Shown: positions 1 through 8,287, counted from the first letter of the stretch. The stretch: DNA of 64,000 bases from Nocardia sp. CDC159 (GCF_023740735.1 NZ_JAMRXH010000010.1:1-64000), one strand, 5' to 3'. Notes: generated from the sequence alone by a model not told the origin. A program made the numbers and translations.

Positions 1-140
1 TAGCCGAGGCGTCGGCGGGCCAGTTGCGCGGCGATGTCGGCCGAGGTCACCTCGACACCGGCCACCATCCCCTCCAGGATCGCGACGAGGGCGGGACCAT
101 GAGACTCTCCGGCAGTTATCCAGCGCAACACGGTATCCAT
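1..140 (-). CDS. aroC: Chorismate synthase, 5' part only
   Basis: Chorismate synthase is an FMN-dependent enzyme that turns 5-enolpyruvylshikimate-3-phosphate into chorismate, the last shikimate-pathway step. Only about 46 codons are inside the window; the gene runs off the left edge. The visible N-terminus reads RWITAGESHGPALV, then GMVAGVEVT and ARRRLG, which is the family's opening signature. Two starts are possible: ATG at 140 (used for the bounds) or GTG at 131, which would give MLRWITAGESHG as in related actinobacteria and may be the true one. A GGAGG lies 15 nt before the ATG. Identification is from the family-specific motif; the rest of the gene is not seen. Confidence 0.9.
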   Translation of the reverse strand, partial: MDTVLRWITAGESHGPALVAILEGMVAGVEVTSADIAAQLARRRLG

Positions 141-226
141 CTTTCCATGTCAACACCTCCGGTTTGACATCCGGTCGTTTCGGCCGCGCGCCGGAGCCGT
201 CCGGCCGCGGTCGCGGGCAATCGGGA

Positions 227-676
227 CTAGCGCACCGCCAGCAACGCGGCCACCGTCGCGAAACACATCGAAGGGCCATGCGGCACAGCGGTATTCGCGG
301 ACGGTGCGTGGGACCGATAGGCGCGCAGGAGGGCCGCGGCCCCGCCGCCCACCGCGGTCAGCATCGGGGCGGCCAATGCCGCCCAGGTCCAGGCGTGTGC
401 GCCGCCGCACGCCGCGGCCGCACCGAGCCCGGCCGCGAGTTTCACATCCCCGGCGCCGAACGCGGCCGGTGCGGCCAGATGAACGAGCAGATACGGCACG
501 ACCAGCAGGAGCGCACCCGTCACAGCGACGGAGAAGCGGTCGGTGAACAGGGCGAACCCGAGTACCGCGAACCCGCCGGGGAGGGTCAGCGAGTCGGGTA
601 GTCGGCGGGTGCGCAGATCGATGAGGCTCAGCGTCGTACACCACAGGGCGAGGAGCGCGAGGGCGATGGCGGTCAT
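227..676 (-). CDS. Prepilin peptidase, A24 family (short CpaA/TadV-like)
   Basis: A 149-residue integral membrane aspartic peptidase of the A24 (type IV prepilin/TadV) family, which cleaves the leader of prepilin-like proteins on the inner face of the membrane. The two catalytic aspartates are visible: D20 in SLIDLRTRRLPD and D77 in FGAGDVK. The protein is nearly all hydrophobic helices and lacks the N-methylase domain of full PilD, as usual for actinobacterial Tad/Flp systems. The ATG at 676 was chosen because the reading frame upstream has no hydrophobic character and contains the DnaA boxes. It sits 86 bp upstream of aroC on the same strand. No pilin genes are in the window, so its substrate is unknown. 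Confidence 0.82.
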   Translation of the reverse strand: MTAIALALLALWCTTLSLIDLRTRRLPDSLTLPGGFAVLGFALFTDRFSVAVTGALLLVVPYLLVHLAAPAAFGAGDVKLAAGLGAAAACGGAHAWTWAALAAPMLTAVGGGAAALLRAYRSHAPSANTAVPHGPSMCFATVAALLAVR

Positions 677-726
677 GACCCGATCGTGCGTCGCCGCGGC
701 GGGCCGTGGGGGCCGCGAACGAAAAA

Positions 727-753
727 TGTGGATAACTGTGGGGCTGTGGATAA
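727..753 (+). promoter_or_regulatory. Pair of perfect DnaA boxes
   Basis: TGTGGATAA occurs at 727-735 and again at 745-753 in the same orientation, 18 bp start to start. Both are exact reverse complements of the consensus DnaA box TTATCCACA. They lie in the intergenic region between the divergent prepilin peptidase and peptidase genes. No dnaA, dnaN or AT-rich unwinding region is nearby, so this is not seen as an origin; it may titrate DnaA or regulate one of the flanking genes. Confidence 0.6.
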
Positions 754-874
754 CTCGTGACGGCGAGTCGCCCACGACGGCCGGATTCGCCCAGCTACCG
801 AGGCGTGTCGCGAGTGTCTCCCCCGGAGGACAGCGGCGGGCGGGTGCGGGCCGGGTAGCGGTAGCGTTGATGCC

Positions 875-1993
875 ATGTCTGATCACGGTGCGCGCCGTCC
901 CGACCATGCGACCCGACGGGCCGCGCTGCGGGACCTGTTGGTGGAGAACGGGGTCGATGCCCTGCTGGTGACGGATCTGGTGAACATCAGATATCTGACC
1001 GGCTTCACCGGCTCGAACGCGGCGCTACTGGTCTACGCCTGGGACGCTGGCGAGCAACGCACGGTGATCTGCACCGACGGCCGCTACGCCACTCAGGTCG
1101 GCGAGCAGGTGCCGGATCTGCATGCCGAGATCGCCCGGGCCAGCGCCCGACGGCTGGTGGAGCTGGCGGGGGAGTGGCAGACCGGCCGGGTCGGATTCGA
1201 AAGCCACGTGGTCACCGTCGATCAGCACCGCGGCTTCCTCGAATGGGGTGCCGGACTGGAGTTCGTGGCCACCCCCGGCCTGGTCGAACAGCTGCGGATG
1301 GTCAAGGACGCCTACGAGGTCGACCGCCTGCGCGCGGCCTGCGCCGCCGCCGACGCCGCCCTGGCCGCCCTGCTTGAGCGCGGCGGATTACGCCCCGGCC
1401 GCACCGAACGCCAGGTGGCGCGCGAGCTGGAATGGCTGATGTTCGAGCACGGCGCGCACAAGATCGCGTTCGAGACGATCGTCGCCACCGGTGCGAATTC
1501 GGCCGTGCCGCACCATCGTCCGACCGACGCGGAGCTCGCCCCGGGCGATTTCGTGAAGCTCGACTTCGGTGCGGTGGTCGACGGCTACCACTCCGATATG
1601 ACCCGCACCCTGGTCCTCGGTGCGCCCGCCGACTGGCAGCGCGAGGTCTACGAGCTGGTGTACGCGGCGCAGCGGGCCGGGCGGGAGGCGTTGAAACCGG
1701 GCGCGGCCTGCAATGCGGTGGACGCGGCCGCGCGCTCGGTGATCGAGGCGGCCGGGCAGGGCGAGCTGTTCGTGCACGGTCTCGGGCACGGGGTCGGTCT
1801 GCAGATCCACGAAGCGCCCGGACTCGCCAAAACCGGCACGGGTACACTGCTCGGTGGCGTGGCGGTGACCGTCGAGCCAGGTGTGTATTTCCCCGGCCGC
1901 GGCGGTGTCCGCATCGAGGATACGCTCGTGGTTCGCGAGGGGGGCCCCGAGCTGCTTACGCTCACCACCAAAGACTTGACCGTCGTCGACTGA
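875..1993 (+). CDS. pepQ: Xaa-Pro dipeptidase/aminopeptidase, M24B family
   Basis: A cytosolic metallopeptidase that hydrolyses Xaa-Pro bonds. The 372-aa length fits mycobacterial PepQ. The N-terminal creatinase-like domain covers roughly residues 10-135 and the pita-bread catalytic domain 140-372. The five dinuclear metal ligands are all present: D230 (KLDFGAVVDG), D241 (HSDMTRT), H305 (GLGHGVGLQIHE), E334 (VEPGVYF) and E348 (IEDT). The start is an ATG at 875. It is the first gene of an apparent operon with efp (35 bp downstream) and nusB, an order common in actinobacteria. Confidence 0.93.
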   Translation: MSDHGARRPDHATRRAALRDLLVENGVDALLVTDLVNIRYLTGFTGSNAALLVYAWDAGEQRTVICTDGRYATQVGEQVPDLHAEIARASARRLVELAGEWQTGRVGFESHVVTVDQHRGFLEWGAGLEFVATPGLVEQLRMVKDAYEVDRLRAACAAADAALAALLERGGLRPGRTERQVARELEWLMFEHGAHKIAFETIVATGANSAVPHHRPTDAELAPGDFVKLDFGAVVDGYHSDMTRTLVLGAPADWQREVYELVYAAQRAGREALKPGAACNAVDAAARSVIEAAGQGELFVHGLGHGVGLQIHEAPGLAKTGTGTLLGGVAVTVEPGVYFPGRGGVRIEDTLVVREGGPELLTLTTKDLTVVD

Positions 1994-2028
1994 CGCCGGT
2001 TGCCCTACGAACAGGAGATCCGAGGACA

Positions 2029-2592
2029 GTGGCGGACACCAGCGACTTCAAGAACGGCCTCGTGCTGAAGATCGACAATCAGCTCCAGCAGATCGTCGAG
2101 TTCCAGCACGTCAAGCCGGGTAAGGGTCCGGCGTTCGTGCGAACGAAGCTGAAGAACGTCGTCTCCGGCAAGGTCGTCGACAAGACCTTCAACGCCGGTG
2201 TCAAGGTGGAGATCGCCACCGTCGACCGCCGCGATATGACCTACCTGTACCACGACGGGTCGGACTACATCTTCATGGACGGCGACACCTTCGATCAGAT
2301 CCACATCAGCGAGCAGAAGCTGGGCAGCAGCTCGAAGTTCCTGCTGGAGAACATGCCGGTGCAGGTCGCGATGCACGAGGGCGAGGTGCTCTACGTCGAG
2401 CTCCCGGTCACCGTCGAGCTCGAGGTCACCCACACCGAGCCGGGCCTGCAGGGCGACCGCTCCAGCGCGGGCACCAAGCCCGCCACCCTCGAGACCGGCG
2501 CCGAGGTGCAGGTGCCGCTGTTCATCAACCAGGGCGACAAGCTGAAGATCGACTCGCGCGACGGCAGCTACCTCGGCCGCGTCAACGCCTAA
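2029..2592 (+). CDS. efp: Elongation factor P
   Basis: EF-P binds between the P and E sites of the ribosome and relieves stalling at polyproline stretches. The 187-aa length matches the family, with KOW-like N domain (about 1-65), central OB domain (66-128) and C-terminal OB domain with the signature IKIDSRDGSYLGR-type ending (here LKIDSRDGSYLGRVNA). The tip loop is KPGKGPAF with K32; the PGKGP form is the one reported for actinobacteria that use unmodified lysine, and no EpmA or EarP gene is seen here. The GTG at 2029 is preceded by GAGATCCGAGG. It lies between pepQ and nusB (4 bp gap) in an apparent operon. Confidence 0.97.
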   Translation: MADTSDFKNGLVLKIDNQLQQIVEFQHVKPGKGPAFVRTKLKNVVSGKVVDKTFNAGVKVEIATVDRRDMTYLYHDGSDYIFMDGDTFDQIHISEQKLGSSSKFLLENMPVQVAMHEGEVLYVELPVTVELEVTHTEPGLQGDRSSAGTKPATLETGAEVQVPLFINQGDKLKIDSRDGSYLGRVNA

Positions 2593-2596
2593 TCTG

Positions 2597-3115
2597 GTGA
2601 CTGTGGCGGATCAGCCTGGGGACAAGAAGTCCCAGTACAAGAAACTCGGTGCCCGACACAAGGCCCGCCGCCGCGCGGTGGATCTACTGTTCGAGGCCGA
2701 GGCCCGCGACATCGATCCGGCCGAGCTGCTCGACGAGCGCGTGCGGCTGTCGGTCCGTGACGACTCGGTGGCGCCGGTGAATCCCTATACCCGGACCCTG
2801 GTCGAGGGCGTCGCCGACGACCTGGACCGGGTGGACGGCACGATCGAGTCCTACCTGCAGGATTGGACGCTGTCGCGGCTGCCCGCCGTGGACCGCGCCA
2901 TCCTGCGGGTGGCGGTGTGGGAGCTGTTCCACGCCACCGATGTGCCGCCCGTGGTCGCGGTCGACGAGGCGGTGGAACTGGCCAAGGAGCTGTCCACCGA
3001 CGACTCCCCGAGCTTCGTCAACGGCGTGCTCGGCCAGGTGGTGCTGGTCGCGCCGCAGGTCCGTGCCGCGGCCGCCGCGACGCGTGCCAACCCCGCCCGG
3101 GACGACGAGGCGTAG
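2597..3115 (+). CDS. nusB: Transcription antitermination protein NusB
   Basis: NusB pairs with NusE (ribosomal protein S10) on boxA RNA during antitermination of rRNA operons. The 172-aa protein has the all-helical NusB fold; recognisable stretches are KARRRAVDLLFEAEAR near the N-terminus, LSRLPAVDRAILRVAVWEL in the middle and VAVDEAVELAKELS..SPSFVNGVLG near the C-terminus. A GTG at 2597 follows the efp stop by 4 bp, and an internal GTG at 2603 is an alternative. The stop overlaps the start of the next gene (TAGTG), so the two are likely translated together. Confidence 0.95.
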   Translation: MTVADQPGDKKSQYKKLGARHKARRRAVDLLFEAEARDIDPAELLDERVRLSVRDDSVAPVNPYTRTLVEGVADDLDRVDGTIESYLQDWTLSRLPAVDRAILRVAVWELFHATDVPPVVAVDEAVELAKELSTDDSPSFVNGVLGQVVLVAPQVRAAAAATRANPARDDEA

Positions 3116-3372
3116 TGCGCAAATATCTGGTGCTCGCCCTGCGCACCGGGCGGTGGAACGACTCGGTGATCCAGCCGCATCGCGATTGGCTCGCCGAGGT
3201 CCGCGCGCAGAACCGCCTCGACTGCACCGGCCGCTTCACCGACGGCAGCGGCGGCGCCTACGTCGTACTGGCCGAGAATCTCGCCGCGGCAAGGGAATTG
3301 GTGTTCACCGACCCCATCCACACCACCGGCGCCTCGGAGCTGACGGTCTACGAGTGGGAGATCACCGGCTGA
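3115..3372 (+). CDS. YCII-related domain protein
   Basis: An 85-aa protein of the YCII-related superfamily, small alpha/beta-barrel dimers often linked to degradation or regulatory functions; a precise role is unknown. Recognisable features are the N-terminal beta strand RKYLVLALRTG, a conserved His in IQPHRDWLAEV (the usual YCII histidine position), the GGAYVVLAEN strand and the C-terminal ELTVYEWEI. The GTG start at 3115 overlaps the nusB stop by one base, so it belongs to the pepQ-efp-nusB transcription unit. It converges with the serine hydrolase gene, whose stop is only 5 bp away. Confidence 0.75.
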   Translation: MRKYLVLALRTGRWNDSVIQPHRDWLAEVRAQNRLDCTGRFTDGSGGAYVVLAENLAAARELVFTDPIHTTGASELTVYEWEITG

Positions 3373-3376
3373 GCGC

Positions 3377-4750
3377 CTACGCCGTGACCTTGGGGGCGCA
3401 GCGCATTCCGACGTAGCAGCAGGTGGTGCCGTCGGGCAGGTCGGCGAAGACCACCGGCATCCACGCCTCGGCGAAGGCGCCCGATCCGGCCGCGGCGAAG
3501 ACGCCCTCCGACACCGGGATCAGATCCGCCTCCAGCGGCGGGGAGAAGTCCTTCATGCCGCCGGTGAATTCGTAGCGCAGGTGGGGTGCGGGGGTGTCGG
3601 TGATCGTGATGGTGACGCCCTCGCGTTCGTAGCTGCCGAGGAAGGGGGTCATGTCCACGGCGGGGGGCTGCGCCGGTGGGGCGAAGGAGGCGGGCATACG
3701 AACGTCCGCCAGTTCGGCCAGCAGCTCCCGGAACAGCTGGGCGTACAGCTCCCGTGCGCCGCCGCCATTGGTCATCAGCGCCACGGCCACGCCCGCCGAT
3801 GGGACGACGCGCAGGTAGGAGTACTGCCCGATGGACGCGCCGTCATGGCCGTAGCCGACGATCCCGTCCCAGTCGTAGAGGGTCCAGCCCAGTCCCCAGC
3901 CGTCGGCGCCGACGGTCCACTTGTCGGGCACGTCGGTTGCGCGGCGCTGCATGGCCGCGACGGTCTCGGCCGCCAGGATGCGGGTGCCGTCGGCCGCCGT
4001 GCCGCCGTCGAGGTGCAGGCGGGCGAAGCGGACGAGATCACCCGCGGTCACCAGGACGCGGCCGTAGGGTCCGGCGCTGCGCGGCATCAGATCCCAGGCG
4101 GGAGCGGGTTCGGGCATCCGCCCCAGCTCGCCGAGGTGGCCCATCGCCACCCGGAAGCGCAGCGCCTCCTCCGGCAGGGTCATCGTGTGTTCGACTCCCA
4201 GCGGGGCGAGCAGGCGCTGTTTCAGTGCGTCGTCCCAGCTCTGCCCGGTCTGTACCTCGATCAGCCGACCGAGCACGTTGTAACCCACGCTCGAATACGA
4301 AACCGCCACTCCCGGTGGGCAATCGAGCGCGACGTCGCGGGCGGCGGCCACGTAGCGCGCCAGGCAATCGTCCCCGCGGCCGCTGTCGAAGGTGAAATCG
4401 CAGGTGAGTCCGCCGGTATGGGACAGCAGCTGCCGTGGCGTGATCATCCTGGTCGCCTCCGGATCCGCCGTCGCGAATTCGGGCAGCGCATCCACCACCG
4501 GCGCGTCCAGGTCCACCGCCCCGGCCTCGGCGAGCCGCATGACCAGCGTCGCGGTGTAGAGCTTGGCGATCGACCCGGATTGGAATATCGAGTCGACGGT
4601 GGCCGCCACGCCGGTGCCGCGATGCAGCACCCCGGATGCGAGCTCGTGGATCCGCCCGTCGACCAGCACGGCCAATGTCGCGCCCGGAACGTGGTGAGCG
4701 GCACGAAGGTCGTCGAGACGAGCCTGCCAGTGCGACGCATCGAAAATCAT
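3377..4750 (-). CDS. Serine hydrolase of the beta-lactamase/class C PBP-like family
   Basis: A 457-aa protein of the AmpC/EstB/ADP-type serine hydrolase family (S12). The nucleophile motif SxxK is S60-I-A-K63 and the Tyr motif is SY152SSVGYN; HTGG at about 111 is another common family element. The C-terminal 100 residues form an extra beta domain, as in many actinobacterial members acting as esterases or D-amino-acid peptidases. There is no signal peptide from the ATG at 4750, so it is probably cytosolic. A perfect inverted repeat lies directly upstream, suggesting local control. True beta-lactam hydrolysis is not implied by the sequence. Confidence 0.82.
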   Translation of the reverse strand: MIFDASHWQARLDDLRAAHHVPGATLAVLVDGRIHELASGVLHRGTGVAATVDSIFQSGSIAKLYTATLVMRLAEAGAVDLDAPVVDALPEFATADPEATRMITPRQLLSHTGGLTCDFTFDSGRGDDCLARYVAAARDVALDCPPGVAVSYSSVGYNVLGRLIEVQTGQSWDDALKQRLLAPLGVEHTMTLPEEALRFRVAMGHLGELGRMPEPAPAWDLMPRSAGPYGRVLVTAGDLVRFARLHLDGGTAADGTRILAAETVAAMQRRATDVPDKWTVGADGWGLGWTLYDWDGIVGYGHDGASIGQYSYLRVVPSAGVAVALMTNGGGARELYAQLFRELLAELADVRMPASFAPPAQPPAVDMTPFLGSYEREGVTITITDTPAPHLRYEFTGGMKDFSPPLEADLIPVSEGVFAAAGSGAFAEAWMPVVFADLPDGTTCCYVGMRCAPKVTA

Positions 4751-4763
4751 CGGAGATCCTTCC

Positions 4764-4810
4764 GTACAGTGCTCCTTGCACCGAACACTGTACCGTAAGG
4801 CGCACACTGT
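4764..4810. promoter_or_regulatory. Inverted-repeat operator upstream of the serine hydrolase
   Basis: GTACAGTG (4764-4771) and CACTGTAC (4786-4793) form a perfect 8-bp inverted repeat with a 14-bp spacer just 14 bp before the serine hydrolase ATG. A third half-site-like copy, CACACTGT, follows at 4803-4810. The arrangement resembles operators of TetR- or MarR-type repressors. No regulator gene of that kind is next to it, so the binding protein is unknown. Confidence 0.5.
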
Positions 4811-4861
4811 TCGTCAAGTCATGGGCGAATGTGAGTCCAGCTACCCGTACCGGAAAACGAG

Positions 4862-6115
4862 CTAGTGGCCGACGGCCAGCAATGCCCCGACGGCGGCCGC
4901 CGTGGCGACCACCGCCAGTCCGCAACCGGTGGCGATGAAGCGCATCCGGGGAACCCGGACGCCGTGGGTGCGGCAGAACTCCAGGCACAACAGCGTGGCC
5001 AGGGAGGCCCAGGGAGTGGCAATCGAGCCGATGTTCGTGCCGATCAGCAATGCCAGCAGTTGGTTTCGGTTGCCGGGTGGGATCACGGCCTCGCCCGCGG
5101 TGTAGGCGGGCAGATTGTTGACCAGATTCGACAGGCCCACCCCGGCCGCCGCGGCGCGATACGAGCCGAATGCGCCGGGGTCGGTCCCGATGAGCGTGCC
5201 CATGAGGTGGTCGAGGCCGACGCGCCCGAGCGTCGGGATCACCAGGAACAGTCCGAGCACGAAAATCAGCAGCTGCCAGGGAATCAGCGACCAGCGCAGT
5301 GCCGACCGATCGAATACCGCGAACGCCACGACGGCGATGACCGCCGCCGCGGCCGCCGCCAGGCCGATGCGATCGCCGACGATCGGGATGGCCGCGATGA
5401 ACAGCACGCATGCCGCGCCGGTGGTGCGGAACAGGGCCCGCTGGCGACCGGGGGCGGGCCGGATCGGCTCGGGCGGCAGATACCGATCCGCCCCGCGCTG
5501 GCGTCGCCGCCAGTACCAGACCCACAGGAAAACCATGGTGACCAGCACCGAGACCAGTTGCGGCAGCCACATTCTCGTGGCGAAGGCGGCGCCGTCCAGG
5601 TCCACGCGATCGGCGGCCAGCAGGTTGGTGAGATTGGATACCGGCAGCACCAGACTCGCGGTATTGGCCAGCCACAACGTCGTCATGGCCAGCGGCAGCG
5701 GAGCGATGCGGGCGGGTCCGGCCAGCGCCAGCAGCACCGGGGTGAGCAGGACGGCGGTGGTGTCCAGATTCAGCACCATGGTCGTCGTCGCGGCGAACAG
5801 CACGCACAGTACGAACAGAATCGCGTAGTCACCCCGCCCGACGATGGCCAGCCGATGCGCGACCACATCGAAGACCAGCGCCCGCCGAGCCAGCTGCGCC
5901 AGCACCATCACGCTCGCGAGAAACAGCAGCAGCGGCCCGATCCGCCGCAGGTTCGCGGCCGCCTCGGCGCGGGGCAGCAGCCCGGTCGCGACACACAGCA
6001 GCCCGATCGCCAACAGCGCGAGGCGGATTCGATCCAGCACACCCACCCGTCGGGCCCCAGGAGACTCGGCCGCCGCCTCGGCCTTCCCGCTCAGGCGGGC
6101 GGCCGGGCCACCCAC
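4862..6115 (-). CDS. ArsB/NhaD-type (ion transporter superfamily) permease
   Basis: A roughly 417-aa polytopic membrane protein with about 11-12 hydrophobic segments. The stretches VLNLDTTAVLLTPV, WLANTASLVLPVSNLTNLLA and GLSNLVNNLPAYT are the helix-hairpin motifs of the ArsB/NhaD/citrate-transporter (IT) superfamily. The substrate could be arsenite, sodium or a dicarboxylate and cannot be decided; no ArsA or ArsR gene is adjacent. The GTG at 6115 overlaps the end of the serpin gene by 25 bp on the same strand; a later GTG giving MGVLDRIRLALL is also possible and would remove the overlap. The two genes probably form one transcript. Confidence 0.75.
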   Translation of the reverse strand: MGGPAARLSGKAEAAAESPGARRVGVLDRIRLALLAIGLLCVATGLLPRAEAAANLRRIGPLLLFLASVMVLAQLARRALVFDVVAHRLAIVGRGDYAILFVLCVLFAATTTMVLNLDTTAVLLTPVLLALAGPARIAPLPLAMTTLWLANTASLVLPVSNLTNLLAADRVDLDGAAFATRMWLPQLVSVLVTMVFLWVWYWRRRQRGADRYLPPEPIRPAPGRQRALFRTTGAACVLFIAAIPIVGDRIGLAAAAAAVIAVVAFAVFDRSALRWSLIPWQLLIFVLGLFLVIPTLGRVGLDHLMGTLIGTDPGAFGSYRAAAAGVGLSNLVNNLPAYTAGEAVIPPGNRNQLLALLIGTNIGSIATPWASLATLLCLEFCRTHGVRVPRMRFIATGCGLAVVATAAAVGALLAVGH

Positions 6116-7230
6116 CCGGCCACGATCACCAGTCCGGTCGGCCGATGCACGGCCAGGAAGCCGAACGGCCGATCGAAGGCGACCGAGATCTCCAGGGCCG
6201 ATCGCGGCCGCTGTAGCGCGACCGCCCGGGCCATCGCGATGGCCGTCACCGCCGCGGCCTCGAAACCCTCGCGGGTGAATCGGGCGAGCGCGTTCTGGGC
6301 GGCGTCGGCGACATACAGTGGCGTTTCCGATATTTCGGGGAAGCGCTGTGCGCCGTCATCGGCGGCCGAGCGCAGACCGAACAGGTCGGGATGATCGAGT
6401 AGCCGGTGTGTCGAGCGAATCTCGAAGGGCGGCAGCTGAATTCGCAGCGTGTCGGCGACCGCTCGGGTCTCGCGGACGACGAGGCCGGGCGCCCGGGTCC
6501 CGATCGGCAGATCACCGCGCGCCATCACCGAGCCGTCGAGCGCGGCCAGCCCCGCCCCGAGCACCTCACCGGGCGACCCCTCGCTCAGCAGCAGATGGAC
6601 GTCCAGATCGGCGACGCCCCGCACTGCCACGCGCGTCACCGGCGAGCGGGCGTCGAGCACGGTCACATCGTCGAGCTGCCGCGAGTATCGCGACAGGCCC
6701 GGTCCGCGATGCCCACGCCACGGCCCGTCCTGCGGTTCGAGCACGTCCTCGTCGAACGTTTCGCGCCACGCGGTGCGCGCCACGATCGCGGTGGCCAGCA
6801 CGAGCAGCGTCTCGGAGTCGATGGCGAGCGGGAAGCGCCGGATGAGCCCGTCGGTATGGCGATCAGCCCACGTGTCCAGGGCGTCCTGGTCGGTCAGGGT
6901 CTCGATGACGCCCTCGGGCAGCGACCGCGCCCACCGCTCGCGCACCGTTACATCCCGGCGCACCCACACCCCGAGCGCACCCGCGATCGTCTCGGCCTCG
7001 TTCAATTCCGTCAGCAGTCGCAGCGCGGCCGCTTGGGCGTCCGGTCCCTCGAGTCCGACGGCCGCGGCCAGCTCGCTCCGCACGGGCTCGTTCGCCGCGG
7101 CGGCCAGTATGCCGAGCAACGGCCACGCGCCACATCCCGACAGCACGAAATCATCGCTGCCCGCAGCGGCGCACCACCGCCCGGTCAACGAATTGGCCGC
7201 GGCCACATGGGGCAGAAGACTGGTCTGCAT
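6091..7230 (-). CDS. Serpin family protein
   Basis: A 379-aa serpin-fold protein, a serine or cysteine protease suicide inhibitor family that is sporadic in bacteria. The C-terminal diagnostic part is present: hinge EGFEAAAVTAIAMARA, then SALEISVAFDRPFGFLAVHRP (cf. the family's F-x-x-DRPFLF-I) and GLVIVAGWV. The small-residue hinge (EAAAVTA) suggests an inhibitory type with a reactive loop of about normal length. The N-terminus reads NSLTGRWCAAAGSDDFVLSGCGAWPLL, the equivalent of the usual serpin opening helix. No signal peptide is visible from the ATG at 7230, so it may act inside the cell. It precedes and overlaps the permease gene. Confidence 0.85.
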   Translation of the reverse strand: MQTSLLPHVAAANSLTGRWCAAAGSDDFVLSGCGAWPLLGILAAAANEPVRSELAAAVGLEGPDAQAAALRLLTELNEAETIAGALGVWVRRDVTVRERWARSLPEGVIETLTDQDALDTWADRHTDGLIRRFPLAIDSETLLVLATAIVARTAWRETFDEDVLEPQDGPWRGHRGPGLSRYSRQLDDVTVLDARSPVTRVAVRGVADLDVHLLLSEGSPGEVLGAGLAALDGSVMARGDLPIGTRAPGLVVRETRAVADTLRIQLPPFEIRSTHRLLDHPDLFGLRSAADDGAQRFPEISETPLYVADAAQNALARFTREGFEAAAVTAIAMARAVALQRPRSALEISVAFDRPFGFLAVHRPTGLVIVAGWVARPPA

Positions 7231-7288
7231 CTCGCCCAGGGTAGCCACCGTGGGTGACCACCGCCGCTGACCAGTCGTGACGCGGTAG

Positions 7289-7621
7289 CTACCGCTCGAA
7301 CAGCACGGAGCGGAACACGACGTGACGCTCCCGCTCCCGGGGAGCAATCGAGGTCACCGGCTTGCCCCGGCAGTCCGCGTTGCGGTAGAGCTTCGCGACC
7401 CGGTTGGTCCTGTTCTCGGCGGCTCCGCGACCCTCGATGGCGTAGCACCGATTGTTCTTGGGATCGCGCAGGCGCTTCTCCGTGCCGTGCTCGGTGTAGA
7501 CGAACGCGCCCTTCGCGGGGCGGGGCCAGGGAGTCGGTTCGGCACCGGCATCGGCCGCACCGCCGAGGAGTAGAGCGACAACCGCACCGACCGTGACCAG
7601 TGCGCCACCGATGTGCGTCAT
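7289..7621 (-). CDS. Small secreted protein, function unknown
   Basis: A 110-aa protein that starts with a clear Sec signal peptide (MTHIGGALVTVGAVVALLLGGAADAGAEP; cleavage likely near AGA-EP). The mature part is basic, about 80 residues, with two cysteines (NNRCYAI and NADCRGKP) that could form one disulfide, and ends in a highly charged ERERHVVFRSVLFER. Small two-cysteine secreted proteins with this layout are common in Nocardia and Streptomyces, but I recognise no defined family. The gene stands alone on the minus strand. Confidence 0.7.
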   Translation of the reverse strand: MTHIGGALVTVGAVVALLLGGAADAGAEPTPWPRPAKGAFVYTEHGTEKRLRDPKNNRCYAIEGRGAAENRTNRVAKLYRNADCRGKPVTSIAPRERERHVVFRSVLFER

Positions 7622-7752
7622 GGTCTTGCCTTTCGTCGAGTCGTGCGCTCGGGGTACGGGCCCGGCCGGGCGCGATCGACGATATCGATCCTAACCGGCA
7701 GCGGCGGCGGAAAATGTTGCAGTACAACGTAATAGGGGCTGGAAGTAGTTAT

Positions 7753-7791
7753 CGCCCCCGCTGCCGGGTGTACGTGGGTGCAGCGGGGGCG
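7753..7791 (-). terminator. Hairpin terminator of the NTF2-like gene
   Basis: CGCCCCCGCTGC (7753-7764) pairs perfectly with GCAGCGGGGGCG (7780-7791) over 12 bp with a 15-nt loop. It lies 38 nt past the stop of the minus-strand NTF2-like gene and upstream of the small secreted protein gene. There is no T run, which is common for actinobacterial terminators. Confidence 0.55.
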
Positions 7792-7828
7792 GCGACGGTC
7801 GCATCGGGCGACCGTCGGACCCGGGCCG

Positions 7829-8287
7829 TCAGGCGGGCCGGGAGATCGGGGTGTTCTGCCGGGCGGCGGCCCACCAGCGACCGTCCTCCTTGATCAGGAC
7901 GTAGAGGGCGATCATGGCCGGTTCCTGGTCGATCAGGTCGCCGTCGGGCGTGGTGGCGCGGGCGTGTTTGTGGGCGATGGCGACGTCGGGGCGCAGGAAG
8001 GTGATGTCGATGGTGTCGTAGCGGACATACTCGTCCTTCAGGAAACCGGCCAGTCCGGCCCGGCTGGACTCCAGTAGTTCCGCGCGACCGGTGAGCAGCG
8101 TGCCCATCGCGTTGACGACCGTGGCGTTGTCGAGGAAGTCGGCGGTCATGAGTTCGGCGTCGTTGGTGTTGTAGCCGGATTCGACACGCCCGATGATCGC
8201 CCGGATGGCGGCGATGTCGCCGGTGTGATCAACGGTGGTGTCGGTGATCGACGGGGCGATCGGGTGCGCGGTGTTCATGGGATTCAT
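7829..8287 (-). CDS. NTF2/SnoaL-like protein (SgcJ/EcaC family)
   Basis: A 152-aa single-domain protein with the cone-shaped NTF2 fold typical of the SgcJ/EcaC (DUF4440-like) group. Visible landmarks are the N-terminal helix DIAAIRAIIGRVESGYNTNDAELMTADFLDNATVVN, the loop GxxLTGRAELLES and the strands IDITFLRPDVAIAHKHARAT and MIALYVLIKEDGRWWAAARQNTPI. Such proteins act as ketosteroid-isomerase-like enzymes or binding proteins; the substrate is unknown. Two Met codons (8287 and 8278) could start translation. The gene is single and diverges from the GXWXG protein gene. Confidence 0.75.
   Translation of the reverse strand: MNPMNTAHPIAPSITDTTVDHTGDIAAIRAIIGRVESGYNTNDAELMTADFLDNATVVNAMGTLLTGRAELLESSRAGLAGFLKDEYVRYDTIDITFLRPDVAIAHKHARATTPDGDLIDQEPAMIALYVLIKEDGRWWAAARQNTPISRPA

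Noticed and set aside
727..753. Chromosome replication origin
   Set aside because: Only two DnaA boxes, no AT-rich unwinding element and no dnaA, dnaN or gyrase genes nearby.
3377..4750. Beta-lactamase resistance gene
   Set aside because: SxxK and YxS-type motifs are shared by esterases and peptidases of the same family, and no signal peptide is present.
7829..8287. SnoaL polyketide cyclase
   Set aside because: The fold matches, but no polyketide genes are near and the SgcJ/EcaC resemblance is better, so only the fold is claimed.
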